A DNA stretch of 64,000 bases from Salminus brasiliensis (taxonomy: Eukaryota; Chordata; Actinopteri; Characiformes; Bryconidae): positions 28,330,915-28,394,914 of the forward strand of contig NC_132902.1 in assembly GCF_030463535.1 (NCBI RefSeq), read 5' to 3'. The position numbers and the translations under genes are program-made. How positions within the stretch are numbered: the stretch's first letter is position 1; every line of letters starts with the position of its first letter. Below, in pieces: positions 1-10,301 of the stretch. The notes under the pieces were generated by a model, which did not search any database, was not told where the DNA came from, and saw only the letters and a program-made list of their open reading frames with translations.

Positions 1-435
1 AGTTCATTTCTGAAATCATGACAGGATTTTCCTCAGGGTCCAGTCCCTGATCAGAGCCCAGCCCTGTGTCGGCGCTGCATGCCGAGTCAGAGTCTGCTCA
101 TATTTTGTGCTGAAATACTGAACTATGATTCACTGGAATGTTTGCATGGATGTTTTACAACACGCCGGCCTGTCAGGCAGGTATGTGTGCCCAAACATCG
201 CCACGTTTCCACACTAAACCCGGCCCACGACACCCGTACAGGTGTGCACCACTCAACACTGTGTGCTTAAATGGGGTGCAGCACTGAACATTTCTATATA
301 CTGTCCGTCCACTGGGCCCGTCTATGCTCGTCCACTGCTGTCCCATGTCCTTACCCATTACTGCAGTGGAGGTTTCACAGGGTTGTACTGTACCAGCTTG
401 TATTAGAATAACGACCATAACTAACATAATCCAAC

Positions 436-505
436 ATGTTAAAACAACGGCCCAGACTGAGCCCAGACTGAGCCCAGACTGAGCCCAGACTGAGCCCAGA
501 CTGAT
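436..505. repeat. 11-bp tandem repeat, about 5 units
   Basis: The unit GCCCAGACTGA is repeated with almost no variation. It lies in ccne1 intron 4. No gene signal is visible in the rest of the first 600 bases. Confidence 0.85.
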
Positions 506-609
506 CAGAGGGATTGTTTACATATTGTAGCCTCTCTCAATCAGCATATAGAGGATAAAGAGAACAATTACCATTCTGTGTGTGTGTGTGTGGGGGTTGG
601 TGTGAAACG

Positions 610-1094
610 CTGGGTTCTAGATAAGCTCCCCCAGTCAGAGCTATTCTACAGTGGAGGTTCTAGATAAGCTCCCCCAGTCAGAGCTATTCTACAGTGGAGG
701 TTCTAGATAAGTTCCCCCAGTCAGAGCTGGAGTTCTACAGTGGAGGTTCTAGATAGCCTCCCCCAGTCAAAGCTGGAGTTCTACAGTGGAGGTTCTAGAT
801 AGCCTCCCCCAGTCAGAGCTGTGGTTCTACAGTGGAGGTTCTAGATAACCTCCCCCAGTCAGAGCTGTGGTTCTACAGTGGAGGTGAAGGGAAGCAGACG
901 TCTGAAGCTCTACTAAAAGCTCCTCACAGAAAGTTCTTCACCTAATGGTGATGAAGACGCTGCCTGATGCCTGAGACACTGTTCTACCAGAGTTCTGAGA
1001 AGAGTTCGGCTCTAGAACCTGCTTTTAGAACCAGATCATTAAAATGGTGGAGGGATACATGCTGCAGGGTGTAGTGCGGCTACAGAAAGTAGTC
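610..1094. repeat. dispersed repeat with internal 55-60-bp VNTR (copy A)
   Basis: About six tandem units built around GGTTCTAGATAAGCTCCC and CAGTCAGAGCTG are followed by a unique tail (about 880-1094) containing ACCTAATGGTGATGAAGACG and CTGCAGGGTGTAGTG. The same tail occurs inverted at 23,061-23,238. The same units plus tail occur at 47,662-47,949. A transposable element carrying its own minisatellite explains the pattern best. The family is not recognised. This copy lies in ccne1 intron 4. Confidence 0.8.
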
Positions 1095-1144
1095 CCTAAA
1101 GAGAACTGCATTAGTTCAGATTCTCTATTCTTCACTATTTTACC

Positions 1145-1179
<35 letters not shown>

Positions 1180-1317
1180 TCCATATAAAACTCAGAAGAC
1201 TCGTGTAGCTGCACTGGTGGGTTTGGATAGGAGAAATTATGGGCTGTAGCTGTGTTGTCATGGCAAGTTTGCAGAAAACCTGAAAACTCAGTAAAAGCAG
1301 TATAAAGAGAGACTCAC

Positions 1318-2458
1318 CACAGGGAAGGCAGAGGAGACGGCCGTGTGGGGGTGACAAAAATATTCCTGGCGGCGTACTGCGTGAATCCCACACTGCTGAC
1401 GGCAACCGGTTCCTCAACCTCATCTGGCGTCGGGATCCGCCTACTCGGGCTTGTGCAAGTCGAACTGGGACTCCAGCAGGTCTGAGCAGGACCAGAGGAA
1501 ACAGGGGGAGAGAAATAAGGAGGGAGTTCCCTAACAGATAAACACAAACCCATTCTCACTGGTAGCAACCAGACTTCAGAACCACACAGACCCGCATTCT
1601 GTTCAACACTGCCTCCAGCTGCAGCGGGACAAACAGAACCACTCAATTCAGGAGGATTTCTAAAGCATGCAGAAATGGTTCTGAGAGTTCTGCACAACGA
1701 AGAGCATCTTTACTGCACTGAGATACGGCCTTAACACACACTCGATTAATACGCACTTGACGGATTTGAAGGGTTCTTAGAGTGCTTCACAGAACACACA
1801 CACACACACATATATATACATATATACACACACACCTTAAATGCTCCACTGTTGTGATAAACAGCCCATTTTAAAGGACAGCAGTTATAAATAATAAATA
1901 TTAGACTGGTATCAAATGACAGTCAAGGAACACCCAACGACCCAATATACAAATTATATGCCAATATACAACAGAACCATTCTAATAATTATGGTTAAAT
2001 GGTTATGGTTCTATATAAGCCACTGCCTTCACTAGAGTACACCCCAGCTACTACAGACAGCGTGAACTCTTATGGGAGTAAAGTTCTATTTTTGGTACTG
2101 ATGAGCCACCAAGTCCCTCCATCGATCAGAAACCATTTAAACGCAGCGATCCATTTAGAAATGACTGGACTGGATATTGGAGCCTACATGAGGGGTCTTT
2201 GCCTTTTAATAACGCCAGAACCCGCCGCGGTTCTACACAGAAAACGAGTTCCTGACTTCAATATAAAACACTACATTCACTGAGGAACCCCTGAGGAACC
2301 CCTGAGGAACCCTACACATCACTCCTCACCTGTGAAGAACACGGCCTCTTTTTGGTCATCTCTGTAACCTCCTCGTCTGGATCCTGCAAATGCTGCATTC
2401 AGAACAAACGGGTTAATACACAGTCTGAGACCGCCAGGATGAGTTATGAAGCACAGAA

Positions 2459-2528
<70 letters not shown>

Positions 2529-2693
2529 CCCACTCACAATAGCAACATCTGCCTTTCTTTTCCTGGAGCGAGCAGCCAGGTTCCTTGGAGCTTCATCTGG
2601 ATCTGGAGTGCCTTTCACTTCTGTGTTTAGCCTGAGGAAGGAGTTCACCCAGTTAGGGTAAGTTAGCTGAGCATGCAGCAAATGCAGAAGCAC

Positions 2694-2753
<60 letters not shown>

Positions 2754-3322
2754 GCTATTGCTAAGCATGCAAACTTCCATCTGCTGCTTCTCCACCATTA
2801 CACTGACCACCATTTGACCATGAAGTTAGAACTCCACACTTACACTTTCTCACTGGGCATTATATCCACGCGCGTGTCTCTCCTGAGTACAGAGAGTCTG
2901 CAAAACACACAGCAAGTTCATTTAGCTGCTTTTCTCCCAACATGTCCTGAGCCCTGCTTCCCTCCCAACCCCCATTCCCAACGAGAAAGGCCACAAAAGT
3001 TCCCCACAAAGCCCCCAAACCCACAAACACACACTCCCCCGTCGAGCCTTTAGGTGATTTATAACATTTACACATAAAGAAAATTCAGGTTTGCTTTGTT
3101 AAAACAGGGGAATGCACGAGCCAGAGGGGAAGAAAATGGCCGAGCAAGAGACAGAAAGAAAGAAACAGGACAGAGAGACTCTCCCAGACTGTCCCAAACT
3201 CTCCCAGACTGTCCCAGACTGTCCCAGACTACAAGCACGCGCTGAAAACACGCATTTCAGCCAATAACCTCTATTAACAGACAGGAAACTCAGCAGTTTG
3301 TGGGATTACTCTCTGAGGGCAT
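1318..3322 (-). CDS. ccne1: cyclin E1, N-terminal exons (partial; continues off the left edge)
   Basis: Cyclin E1 activates CDK2 at the G1/S transition in the nucleus. Coding exons on the minus strand are 3322-3310 (ATG), 2620-2538, 2392-2330 and 1481-1318, and their phases join cleanly (107 codons plus 2 nt). The conceptual protein carries a basic nuclear-localisation stretch RSRKRKADVAI, then HLQDPDEE and IPTPDEVEEPVA, all hallmarks of vertebrate cyclin E N-termini. T71 in IPTPDEVEE matches the N-terminal Fbw7 phosphodegron (human T62 region). The cyclin box and the C-terminal degron lie outside the window. The 13-nt first coding exon is the weakest call: it is chosen because ATG...GAGA|GTAAT supplies the phase needed by the acceptor at 2621. 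An alternative acceptor 11 nt upstream of it would need another start. Exon 2 is bracketed by complementary dinucleotide repeats. Confidence 0.85.
2460..2525. repeat. (AC)n microsatellite, about 33 units
   Basis: A near-perfect AC run on the plus strand, so the ccne1 pre-mRNA reads (GU)n starting about 13 nt after the exon 2 donor. Confidence 0.97.
2695..2751. repeat. (TG)n microsatellite, about 28 units
   Basis: A TG run on the plus strand, so the ccne1 pre-mRNA reads (AC)n about 75 nt upstream of the exon 2 acceptor. It is complementary to the run at 2460-2525. Confidence 0.97.
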
Positions 3323-3880
3323 TGTGTGCACGGGCTCACCCTCACCTCAGACAGACCCTCACTCCAGCTCCAGCTCTCCTGCTCAGCTCAGAGGGCTCTA
3401 GTCCAGGCTGCAGTTCGAGGTTTTCCTGCTCTTCTCTGAATCTCTGCGCCTTTCTGCCTGCCTGCAGCCTCAGCGCGCGCCAACTGCACCCTTATGCCTC
3501 TGCGCTGCGCCTGCGTGCGTCCGGGAGCAGCTGCTGCGCGCGCGCCCCCCCCACACAAACACACGAGCAACAATAAACAAACAAACAAAAACAATAAATA
3601 AACCCTTGTTTACGATACTTGACTGACACTGGCTTGACTTCTGCCGGCGAGCGCGCCTGAGAGTGTGTGTAATATAAAGCGCGCTCACGGTGGAGATTTT
3701 TGCCGGCAAATTGGAGGGGGCGTGCACACCGACGTCACTGTTCACGCGGAAGAGGCGGGGCGAGGGCGATGACGACAGGAGAGAAGGCCAGGGGGTGTAA
3801 CGGAAACGCGGGTGGCGCACGTGGAGAGCAGAGGCAACAGGTAAACAAATCGGATCAAAGAGAGAAAGATTGATCAAAGT
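3323..3880 (-). promoter_or_regulatory. ccne1: GC-rich ccne1 promoter and 5' UTR region
   Basis: This CpG-rich stretch lies directly upstream of the proposed ccne1 ATG. It contains GCGCGC clusters, a GGCGGGGC box near 3754, a CRE-like CGACGTCA at 3730-3737 and a perfect 12-bp palindrome TTTGCCGGCAAA at 3699-3710 that resembles an E2F site. E2F control of cyclin E promoters is established in mammals; its use here is inferred. The transcription start cannot be fixed from sequence. Confidence 0.55.
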
Positions 3881-3883
3881 TTA

Positions 3884-3885
<2 letters not shown>

Positions 3886-3930
<45 letters not shown>
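3886..3930. repeat. (AC)n microsatellite
   Basis: A simple AC repeat between the ccne1 promoter and the Tc1 fragment. Confidence 0.95.
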
Positions 3931-3932
<2 letters not shown>

Positions 3933-4010
3933 ATGCATATTCAATTATGTTAATTTCAGAGTGCTCCACTGGGATGACAAATACAGCCGTGTATATACTG
4001 TACATATTCA

Positions 4011-4340
4011 TACACTGATCAGCCAAAACATTAAAACCACTGGCAGGGAAGGTGAGGAACACTGATGGTCTGGTTCCAGTGGCTCATGTCTATCAGACAG
4101 CAGGTAAACAGTCAGCTCTTGAAGCGGATGAAGGTGTTGAAGCTTTGACAAGAACCGAACTGTGATGTTCTAGACAATGACTGGGACAGAACATCTCCAG
4201 AACATCAGGCAGGTCTTGTGGGGTGTTCCTGATATGCTCCAAGGAAGGACGACTGGTGAACCAGCGTCAGGGTCATGGGCACCTAAGTCTCATTGATGCT
4301 CATGTTCTTCAGACTAGCTCACCGACAAGATCTCACTACG
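4011..4340 (+). mobile_element. 5' fragment of a Tc1-like transposon
   Basis: It begins with a terminal-repeat-like TACACTGATCAGCCAAAACA. It then carries decayed coding sequence resembling the N-terminal paired-type DNA-binding region of fish Tc1 transposases (GRLVNQRQGHGHLSLIDA is readable). There is no DDE domain and the frame is broken, so it is a fossil. It ends without a matching right terminus. Confidence 0.75.
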
Positions 4341-4565
4341 AATGAGAAGCTCTTGTTTCTCCTTTTTATCTGTTCTGATGAGATCTGGAGCTTCTACAGT
4401 AGAACCCTCTCACTGCTGAGAGACGGGGGTTAAAATAATGGGGTTAGGGGCCTGAACCTCTGCAGGGTGTTATATATATATATATATACAGTATAGTGAG
4501 TGTGTGTGTGTGTATAGTATGCTGTATATCCTCTGACTGTGGATCTCTCTATCTCTCAAGGTTCT

Positions 4566-4566
<1 letters not shown>

Positions 4567-4613
<47 letters not shown>
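4567..4613. repeat. (TG)n microsatellite
   Basis: A TG run about 75 bp upstream of the BtpA-family ATG. It therefore lies in the promoter or 5' UTR. Confidence 0.95.
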
Positions 4614-4615
<2 letters not shown>

Positions 4616-4687
4616 AGTATAAAGGTGAGTCGGAGTGTGACCTTTGCCCAGTGTGACCGAGGAGGAGATCACGCCAGAAACAGAAAC

Positions 4688-4762
4688 ATGAAGTTTGCAA
4701 AACTTTTTGGACGTTTGAAGTCAAACGTAATTGGAATGATTCATGTTGGAGCTTTACCTGGT

Positions 4763-4816
<54 letters not shown>

Positions 4817-6469
4817 TATGTTTAGCCTGTTAAAGTAATTCAGCCTGTGTTTGGACTGATTCTTATTGTTATAAATGTATATAAATATTATAAATCTTTG
4901 AGTTTAATACACTACAGTTAGTGTAGTGTTTGTGTTGATGATGATGATGATGATGATGAAGCTGATGTGTGTTTGCAGGCACCCCGCTGAGCAGAGCTCC
5001 TCTCCCTGCCATTATTGAGTCGGCCTGCAGAGAGGCGGAGGAATACAGACAGGCTGGAGTGGTAAAGCACCTTAATGGACATCCAGAGTTCCTGCCAGTG
5101 TGGAACCTGGTTTGAGCCAAACAGAAGCAGTACAGGTGCCAGCTAGGGACATACGTGGAATATGCCCAACAATGGCAGCTTGCCAGGCCCGGGTATCGAA
5201 CCCACAGCCCTGTCACCACTGTAGGCTGAGTGGGTGCGGCTACTACCCTGCCCTGGAGGTCCAAATATGGGCATGATGGCAAATGTAGAAAATGCTTCTG
5301 ATGGCAGTTGGAACTGATGTCCTGTGGGCTGGGACTGCTGGGACTGCTGTGGTTACTGCTATTGTGTCTCAGAGAGGAGTGTTTGTGTTTTCTACAGGAT
5401 GGGCTGATCATTGAGAACATGCATGATGTTCCGTACCTGTTTGACGTTGGTCCAGAGGTGTGTGCGTGTATGACAGCTGTGTGTACTGCAGTAAGACAGC
5501 TCTGTCCATCTCTGCCCATTGGAGTCCAGATCCTGTCCGCTGCTAACCGGCCTGCTCTGGCCACCGCACTGGCCTCAGGTACTCACACACCCACACCAGA
5601 AACAGCATGTTCACCATCCTTTAGCCTAAACGTGGATCTGCATGCACATGGGTCACTAATTATCAGCTCTAATGACTGATTGGAGTTGTGTGCGTTTCTG
5701 ACCTGCAGGGCTTAATTTTATCCGAGCGGAGGGCTTCGTGTTTTCTCACGTCGCTGATGAAGGTCTGCTGAACGCATGTGCTGGAGAACTCCTGCGCTAT
5801 CGCAGAAACATCGGAGCAGAACACATACAGATATTCACCGACATCAAGAAAAAGCACAGGTGAGCTCAGTGTGACGTCTTCAAATGACCGTCAGTTCATA
5901 GTAGCTTCTGATTAGTTCATGGTAGGTGATTAGTCGTTGATAGTGGATATTGAGAATTCTGGATAATTCACAGTGGATACTGAGGCTGAAGTATTGTGTA
6001 TGAGCTGAGTGTGTGCTGTTGCAGTGCCCATGCTGTTACAGCAGATGTTAGCGTAGCTGAAACGGCGCGAGCGGCTGAGTTCTTCCTGTCGGACGGACTG
6101 ATCGTCACAGGTTCGGCCACGGGGGTCCAGGCTGATCCTAAAGAACTTAGAGGTGAGCTGTAAGGTTAATCAGACAGTCAGTCAGTAACCAAACAGCCCT
6201 TTAGGTGGCGCCAGGGGTTTCCCTGAGGGCGAATGGAGGATAAGTGGATGAGGGCTCTAAAACTGGTACTGGCTCGAGTGTGTTTCCCCTGAAACCCTGT
6301 AAGGGACACAAGGTCAGAGTGTGTCTGAGCTGCTTTTGGCTTGGAGGCTGAGGATATTCAGTCCCGTGTGTCTTTCAGCAGAAGGCATCTGACCAGTGCC
6401 CACATGCGCACATACAGTCTGGCACATACACTAATGTTTACTGAGGCCAGCACATTCCCCCAGCTGTCT

Positions 6470-6501
<32 letters not shown>

Positions 6502-7129
6502 GACTTTACTGGTATGTTGACACAGTTAAAGGGTCTGTATCCCACATGTTATACTCTTATACTCCATTTCTACACCAGCTTCCCTTTGTCCCCTACACTC
6601 ACACACACTCCACCTTTACCTCTGATCTGTATGGCCTGGGAAAGATTTACATATTATATTAAACTATTTCATTTAAAAGCAAATTAAATGTAAGGAAAAT
6701 GTAGTTTTTATAAAATGGGCCTTTTAATAACAATGTAAAGAATTTTTTGATAATTGTAATTAATAGTGTTGGATATGCATCATTACAAAGCCTGTCAGCT
6801 GTGTTGTCTGAAATTTCATATAGAAATGTAATGGTTCTAATATTAATTAAAGAAAGTCATAGCTGTGTGGGGCAGAGTAACTTTAATCCAGGGTGGACTG
6901 CCTCACCTGACATTACACTTACTGAAACTGTGCCAACCGACCCCAGTCTGCGGTACCTGATGGAGCAGCACCTTATATAGAGCAGTGATGGAGCGGATGT
7001 GGGCAGATGCTCTATATTCTGCTGTAACACCGTCCCTCCAGCAGCACCTCTCACACTAATATAGACCCGCCATCGCCACCTATTTTTAAATTCTGCTTCC
7101 AGATGGCCTCTGAGCGCCCATAGCTATAA

Positions 7130-7162
<33 letters not shown>

Positions 7163-8229
7163 AAAACATGTCTGAGCCTGGCCCGACCCCAGCCTGCACA
7201 ACACTTCAATGGCCTTGCTCTGAAATTTAGTCGCTTTCATTATAATGAGAAACTGCATCATATTTATCACTTAATCATTATTCTCATAATTCTGAAACAG
7301 TATGATACCAAATTAACTGAAGTAGATAACAAGCCATTATATTAATATAGATGTTTAACTGCAGTCAATCCTAATCATTTATAATCATAATATATATTTA
7401 TATTGTTGGTTGCTTCGTTATTTAAAATATTTGAAATATTTGAACATTGTGCCTGCATGGGGCAGGTTATACATTTCTCTAACATAAGTTTCTTTGCCCG
7501 TTTTAGCTGAAATGGTACACTTTTATTTGCTAATGAGTTGAATGTTTTATAACTAATATAAATGAATTTTGATAAGTGCAGTAAATGAGCTCCAGTAGCT
7601 GCGTGTATTTCTGTGCCACCGGAAACAGTACAGTCCTGTGTGTTTGTGCATTCTGCATGATTCTGATGAACCTGTGAATTCACTGTGTTTTCCTCATCAG
7701 TGCGTCAGATCTCTGTAATAAACTGTCCTGAGTTATCCTACACAGGCTTAAAGTGAGAGTTCAGCAGTAAATCAGATGTACCCTGTAGTACTGTTAGATC
7801 AAACGAGACCGGTTTGGTATCTGAAGGTTGCTTCGTCAGCTTTGCCCTGAAGGCTAAAGTTGAAAACAAGCAATGGAAGCGTATACCCCACCAGTTAGCA
7901 TGGAGATGCCATGTTTTCTGCAGGTAATGATTAGCATGCTGCTAACTGGTGGGTGCTTACTTAATGCCTAATCATTACACACACACAAGAGACAGCAGTG
8001 TCTGTACTGGTCCGTTAAGACCCTCCTTATTTTTACAGAAGTTGCCAAGTCTGTGGAACTCCCTGTTCTGATTGGTTCTGGGGTGACTTACGACAACGTG
8101 GAGCACTACCTGGACGCAAACGCTCTGATCATTGGCTCCCACTTTAAAAAGGACGGCTGCTGGGAGAATGATGTGGATCCAGACAGAGTGATGAGGTTCA
8201 TGGAGAAGATGCATCGACTTCGGAAGTGA
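4688..8229 (+). CDS. BtpA/SgcQ-family TIM-barrel protein, complete
   Basis: Six exons: 4688-4760, 4979-5061, 5398-5578, 5709-5859, 6025-6152 and 8039-8229. All have GT-AG borders and consistent phase, giving 268 residues. The protein shows the BtpA signature GMIHVGALPGTP (residues 16-27), DGLIIENMHDVP (53-64), FIRAEGFVFSHVADEG, DGLIVTGSATG and a C-terminal LIGSGVTYDNV...IIGSHFKKDG. These are phosphate-binding loops of a barrel fold. The family is best known from bacteria and archaea (BtpA was named for photosystem I biogenesis in cyanobacteria); animal members such as worm F13E9.13 have no settled function. The basic N-terminus MKFAKLFGRLKS could be a weak mitochondrial presequence. Intron 1 begins directly with a TG repeat. 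A polyadenylation signal AATAAA lies at 8271-8276. Confidence 0.92.
4767..4813. repeat. (TG)n microsatellite abutting a splice donor
   Basis: The run starts only about 6 nt after the GT of the first BtpA-gene donor at 4761. Confidence 0.95.
5105..5262 (-). mobile_element. degenerate tRNA-derived SINE fragment
   Basis: On the minus strand GGGTTCGATACCC (near 5190-5202) is a good RNA polymerase III B box. It is followed by GCCATTGTTGGGC, the shared body of a fish SINE family that also occurs at 56,540-56,690. It lies in intron 2 of the BtpA-family gene. Confidence 0.6.
6153..8038 (+). other. large intron 5 of the BtpA-family gene
   Basis: Apart from short CA repeats near 6475-6500 and 7131-7156 this 1.9-kb intron shows no exon, RNA or element that I can support. 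Confidence 0.8.
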
Positions 8230-8230
8230 G

Positions 8231-8256
8231 AGTTCTGTTTCATAAGAAACAGAATT
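8231..8256 (+). promoter_or_regulatory. perfect stem-loop just after the stop codon
   Basis: TTCTGTTTC at 8233-8241 pairs perfectly with GAAACAGAA at 8246-8254 across a 4-nt ATAA loop. One G-U and one A-U pair extend the stem, so it begins 2 nt after the TGA. A role in mRNA stability or 3' processing is only a suggestion. Confidence 0.5.
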
Positions 8257-8411
8257 CTGTTCACTTTTATAATAAACAGGTGTGATGTAGTCACTAAACA
8301 TTCATATTAACATCTCAGAATATTTCATTCCAGACCATAAATGGAAACTTAGCAGCAAAAACAGCCTAATTTTGAATTCTTTATTTTTGTGATGTCTACC
8401 TTTGTGATGCA

Positions 8412-8579
8412 TACAGCGGTTTAGCTCCACCCTTTTGACCTACAGCAGTTTAGACCCACCCATTCAGCCCATGGCAGTTTAGCCCCTCCCATTCAGCCTA
8501 CAGCAGTTTAGCCCCACCCATTCAGCCTACAGCAGTTTAGCCCCACCCATTCAGCCCAGAGCAGTTAAGCCCCGCCTGT
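8412..8579. repeat. 30-bp tandem repeat between convergent genes
   Basis: About five and a half units of CAGCAGTTTAGCCCCACCC-ATTCAGCCTA. The array sits exactly between the convergent 3' ends of the BtpA gene (signal at 8271) and the TP53INP-like gene (signal at 8691-8686). Confidence 0.9.
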
Positions 8580-8685
8580 TAATAATAAAAGGCAAATAAA
8601 GAAGAGCATGGGTCCCTGATATCCCTATAAAGTGCTAAATCTGAGAATCTAAGAAGTAAAAAAAAACAACAGTAAGAAAAACATG

Positions 8686-10301
8686 TTTATTTACTTTTTT
8701 TAAAAAGATTTTATCAAATATGTTCTTGGTTACAAAACAACTTTCAGTTCAGTAATATTTACAAAGTCTGTTTACAAATAAAACGCAGGCGCTCTGAAAC
8801 ACCACAGCAGACGAGTCCGCGCAGGTCCAGACTAAACCCAGTAACAGCGCCTGCTTTGGCACTAAATCACAGACTGCTACAAACTGGTGTTTTTTGGTAC
8901 ATCAGTATTTTTACAGCTCACATTTCACTGCTCCTCCGTCTGTAAAACAGCACCTCCTGCTTCAGATTCAGGGTAAACATCTTCTACTGTACTATCACTG
9001 TAACTCGAGCACACACTAGCTACGGCTACTCTAAAAAAAGAACCACAAACACACACACCCTATCCTACTGTTCTGAACAGACGTCCTGTCTGTCTTTATC
9101 TCACAAAAGTGGGATTAACTGATGTCTTCTACTAAACGCTCGCTCGAGGCTGCGTCTGGTCAGGTCTCCAGCATCTAACGGCATCTTTAACAAAGAGGTG
9201 AGAGCGGCAGGGGCGTACACTCGGGCTGCACCAGGCGGACGGGTCGGCCGCACTACAGTACTGCTTTCAACTGACTGACATCACATCCGTTAATCCGAAA
9301 TGTGACATCATCATCGTGGCACTGTGATATACAGTGTATGCCAATTCAAACAAACACACACAGAGCAGACTGTGATTGGTTAGAATTCTCTCAGCACACT
9401 GTAAACAGACACTCTGATTGGTTTATGGGCTCACTGATCTTTAACTAAGGAGGCTGTCTGACTTACAGACTGTAAATATTGAAGTATAAATGAACAAAGC
9501 TAACAAAGGTCATATTTACTGACTGGGTGGACATCTACTGCACCATTACATTAACCCATCCATATCCAAAATGTCCAATTGTCAAGCTGTCTGAGCCTAA
9601 ATATGAAGAAAATATCATATGATGGTGAATAAAAGTATGAAACTCGCATAAAAGCACATCAATTAAAATAGACGATAAGGCGATATTCATCCAAAGTATA
9701 ACTAAACACAATTTCATCCAATCAGATAATGTTAATATGATTAAAAACAGTAATAATGATAACAACCTGTATGTATACTGCACTTTCCATTTTAGTTACG
9801 AAATTAATTAAAGTGCTTTAACGAAAAACATGCATAAAATATTAGATAACATAAAAATAATTAATATAATTAAATAATTAAACTGTTAGACTAAATTTGG
9901 TTAATGGAAATGAATAGGTTAACAAGCAAATGGAAGATATAGAGATCCATCCTACATAAAATCCCTGAAAAATAATGTGTCATCAATAACAATTACTTAC
10001 GGAAATTGGTGCTGATTTTATGTTTAAAAATACTTTTTTTTTTACATATTTCTGATCTAATCTTGTGATGCAGCCCGTGTTTTACTAAACCCTGAATTTA
10101 CCAGGACTCAGTTTCCCAAAAGCACCTCAGTGTTAAGCTGATCTTCACTGAGAGAGAGAGAGAGAGAGAGATGAGTGTGATGCTCGCTCGTCTTTATGCT
10201 GAGATGCTTTGGGGAAACTCAGCCCCGTAACGTTGTCTCACACATCCATGGTCAGTCTGTTCCGAGGTCAGCGTATTCAGTGGCGTCAGGCAGGTGAGGT
10301 G
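8686..10301 (-). other. 3' UTR of the TP53INP-like gene
   Basis: A 1.6-kb non-coding stretch follows the stop codon on the minus strand and reaches an AATAAA signal (plus-strand TTTATT at 8686-8691). A (GA)n run lies at 10,141-10,170. Nothing else coding is visible. Confidence 0.6.

Noticed and set aside
2319-2813. Reading the 164-codon minus frame at ccne1 as one exon
   Set aside because: It runs through CA/TG tracts; the real coding parts are the splice-bounded pieces 2620-2538 and, in another frame, 2392-2330.
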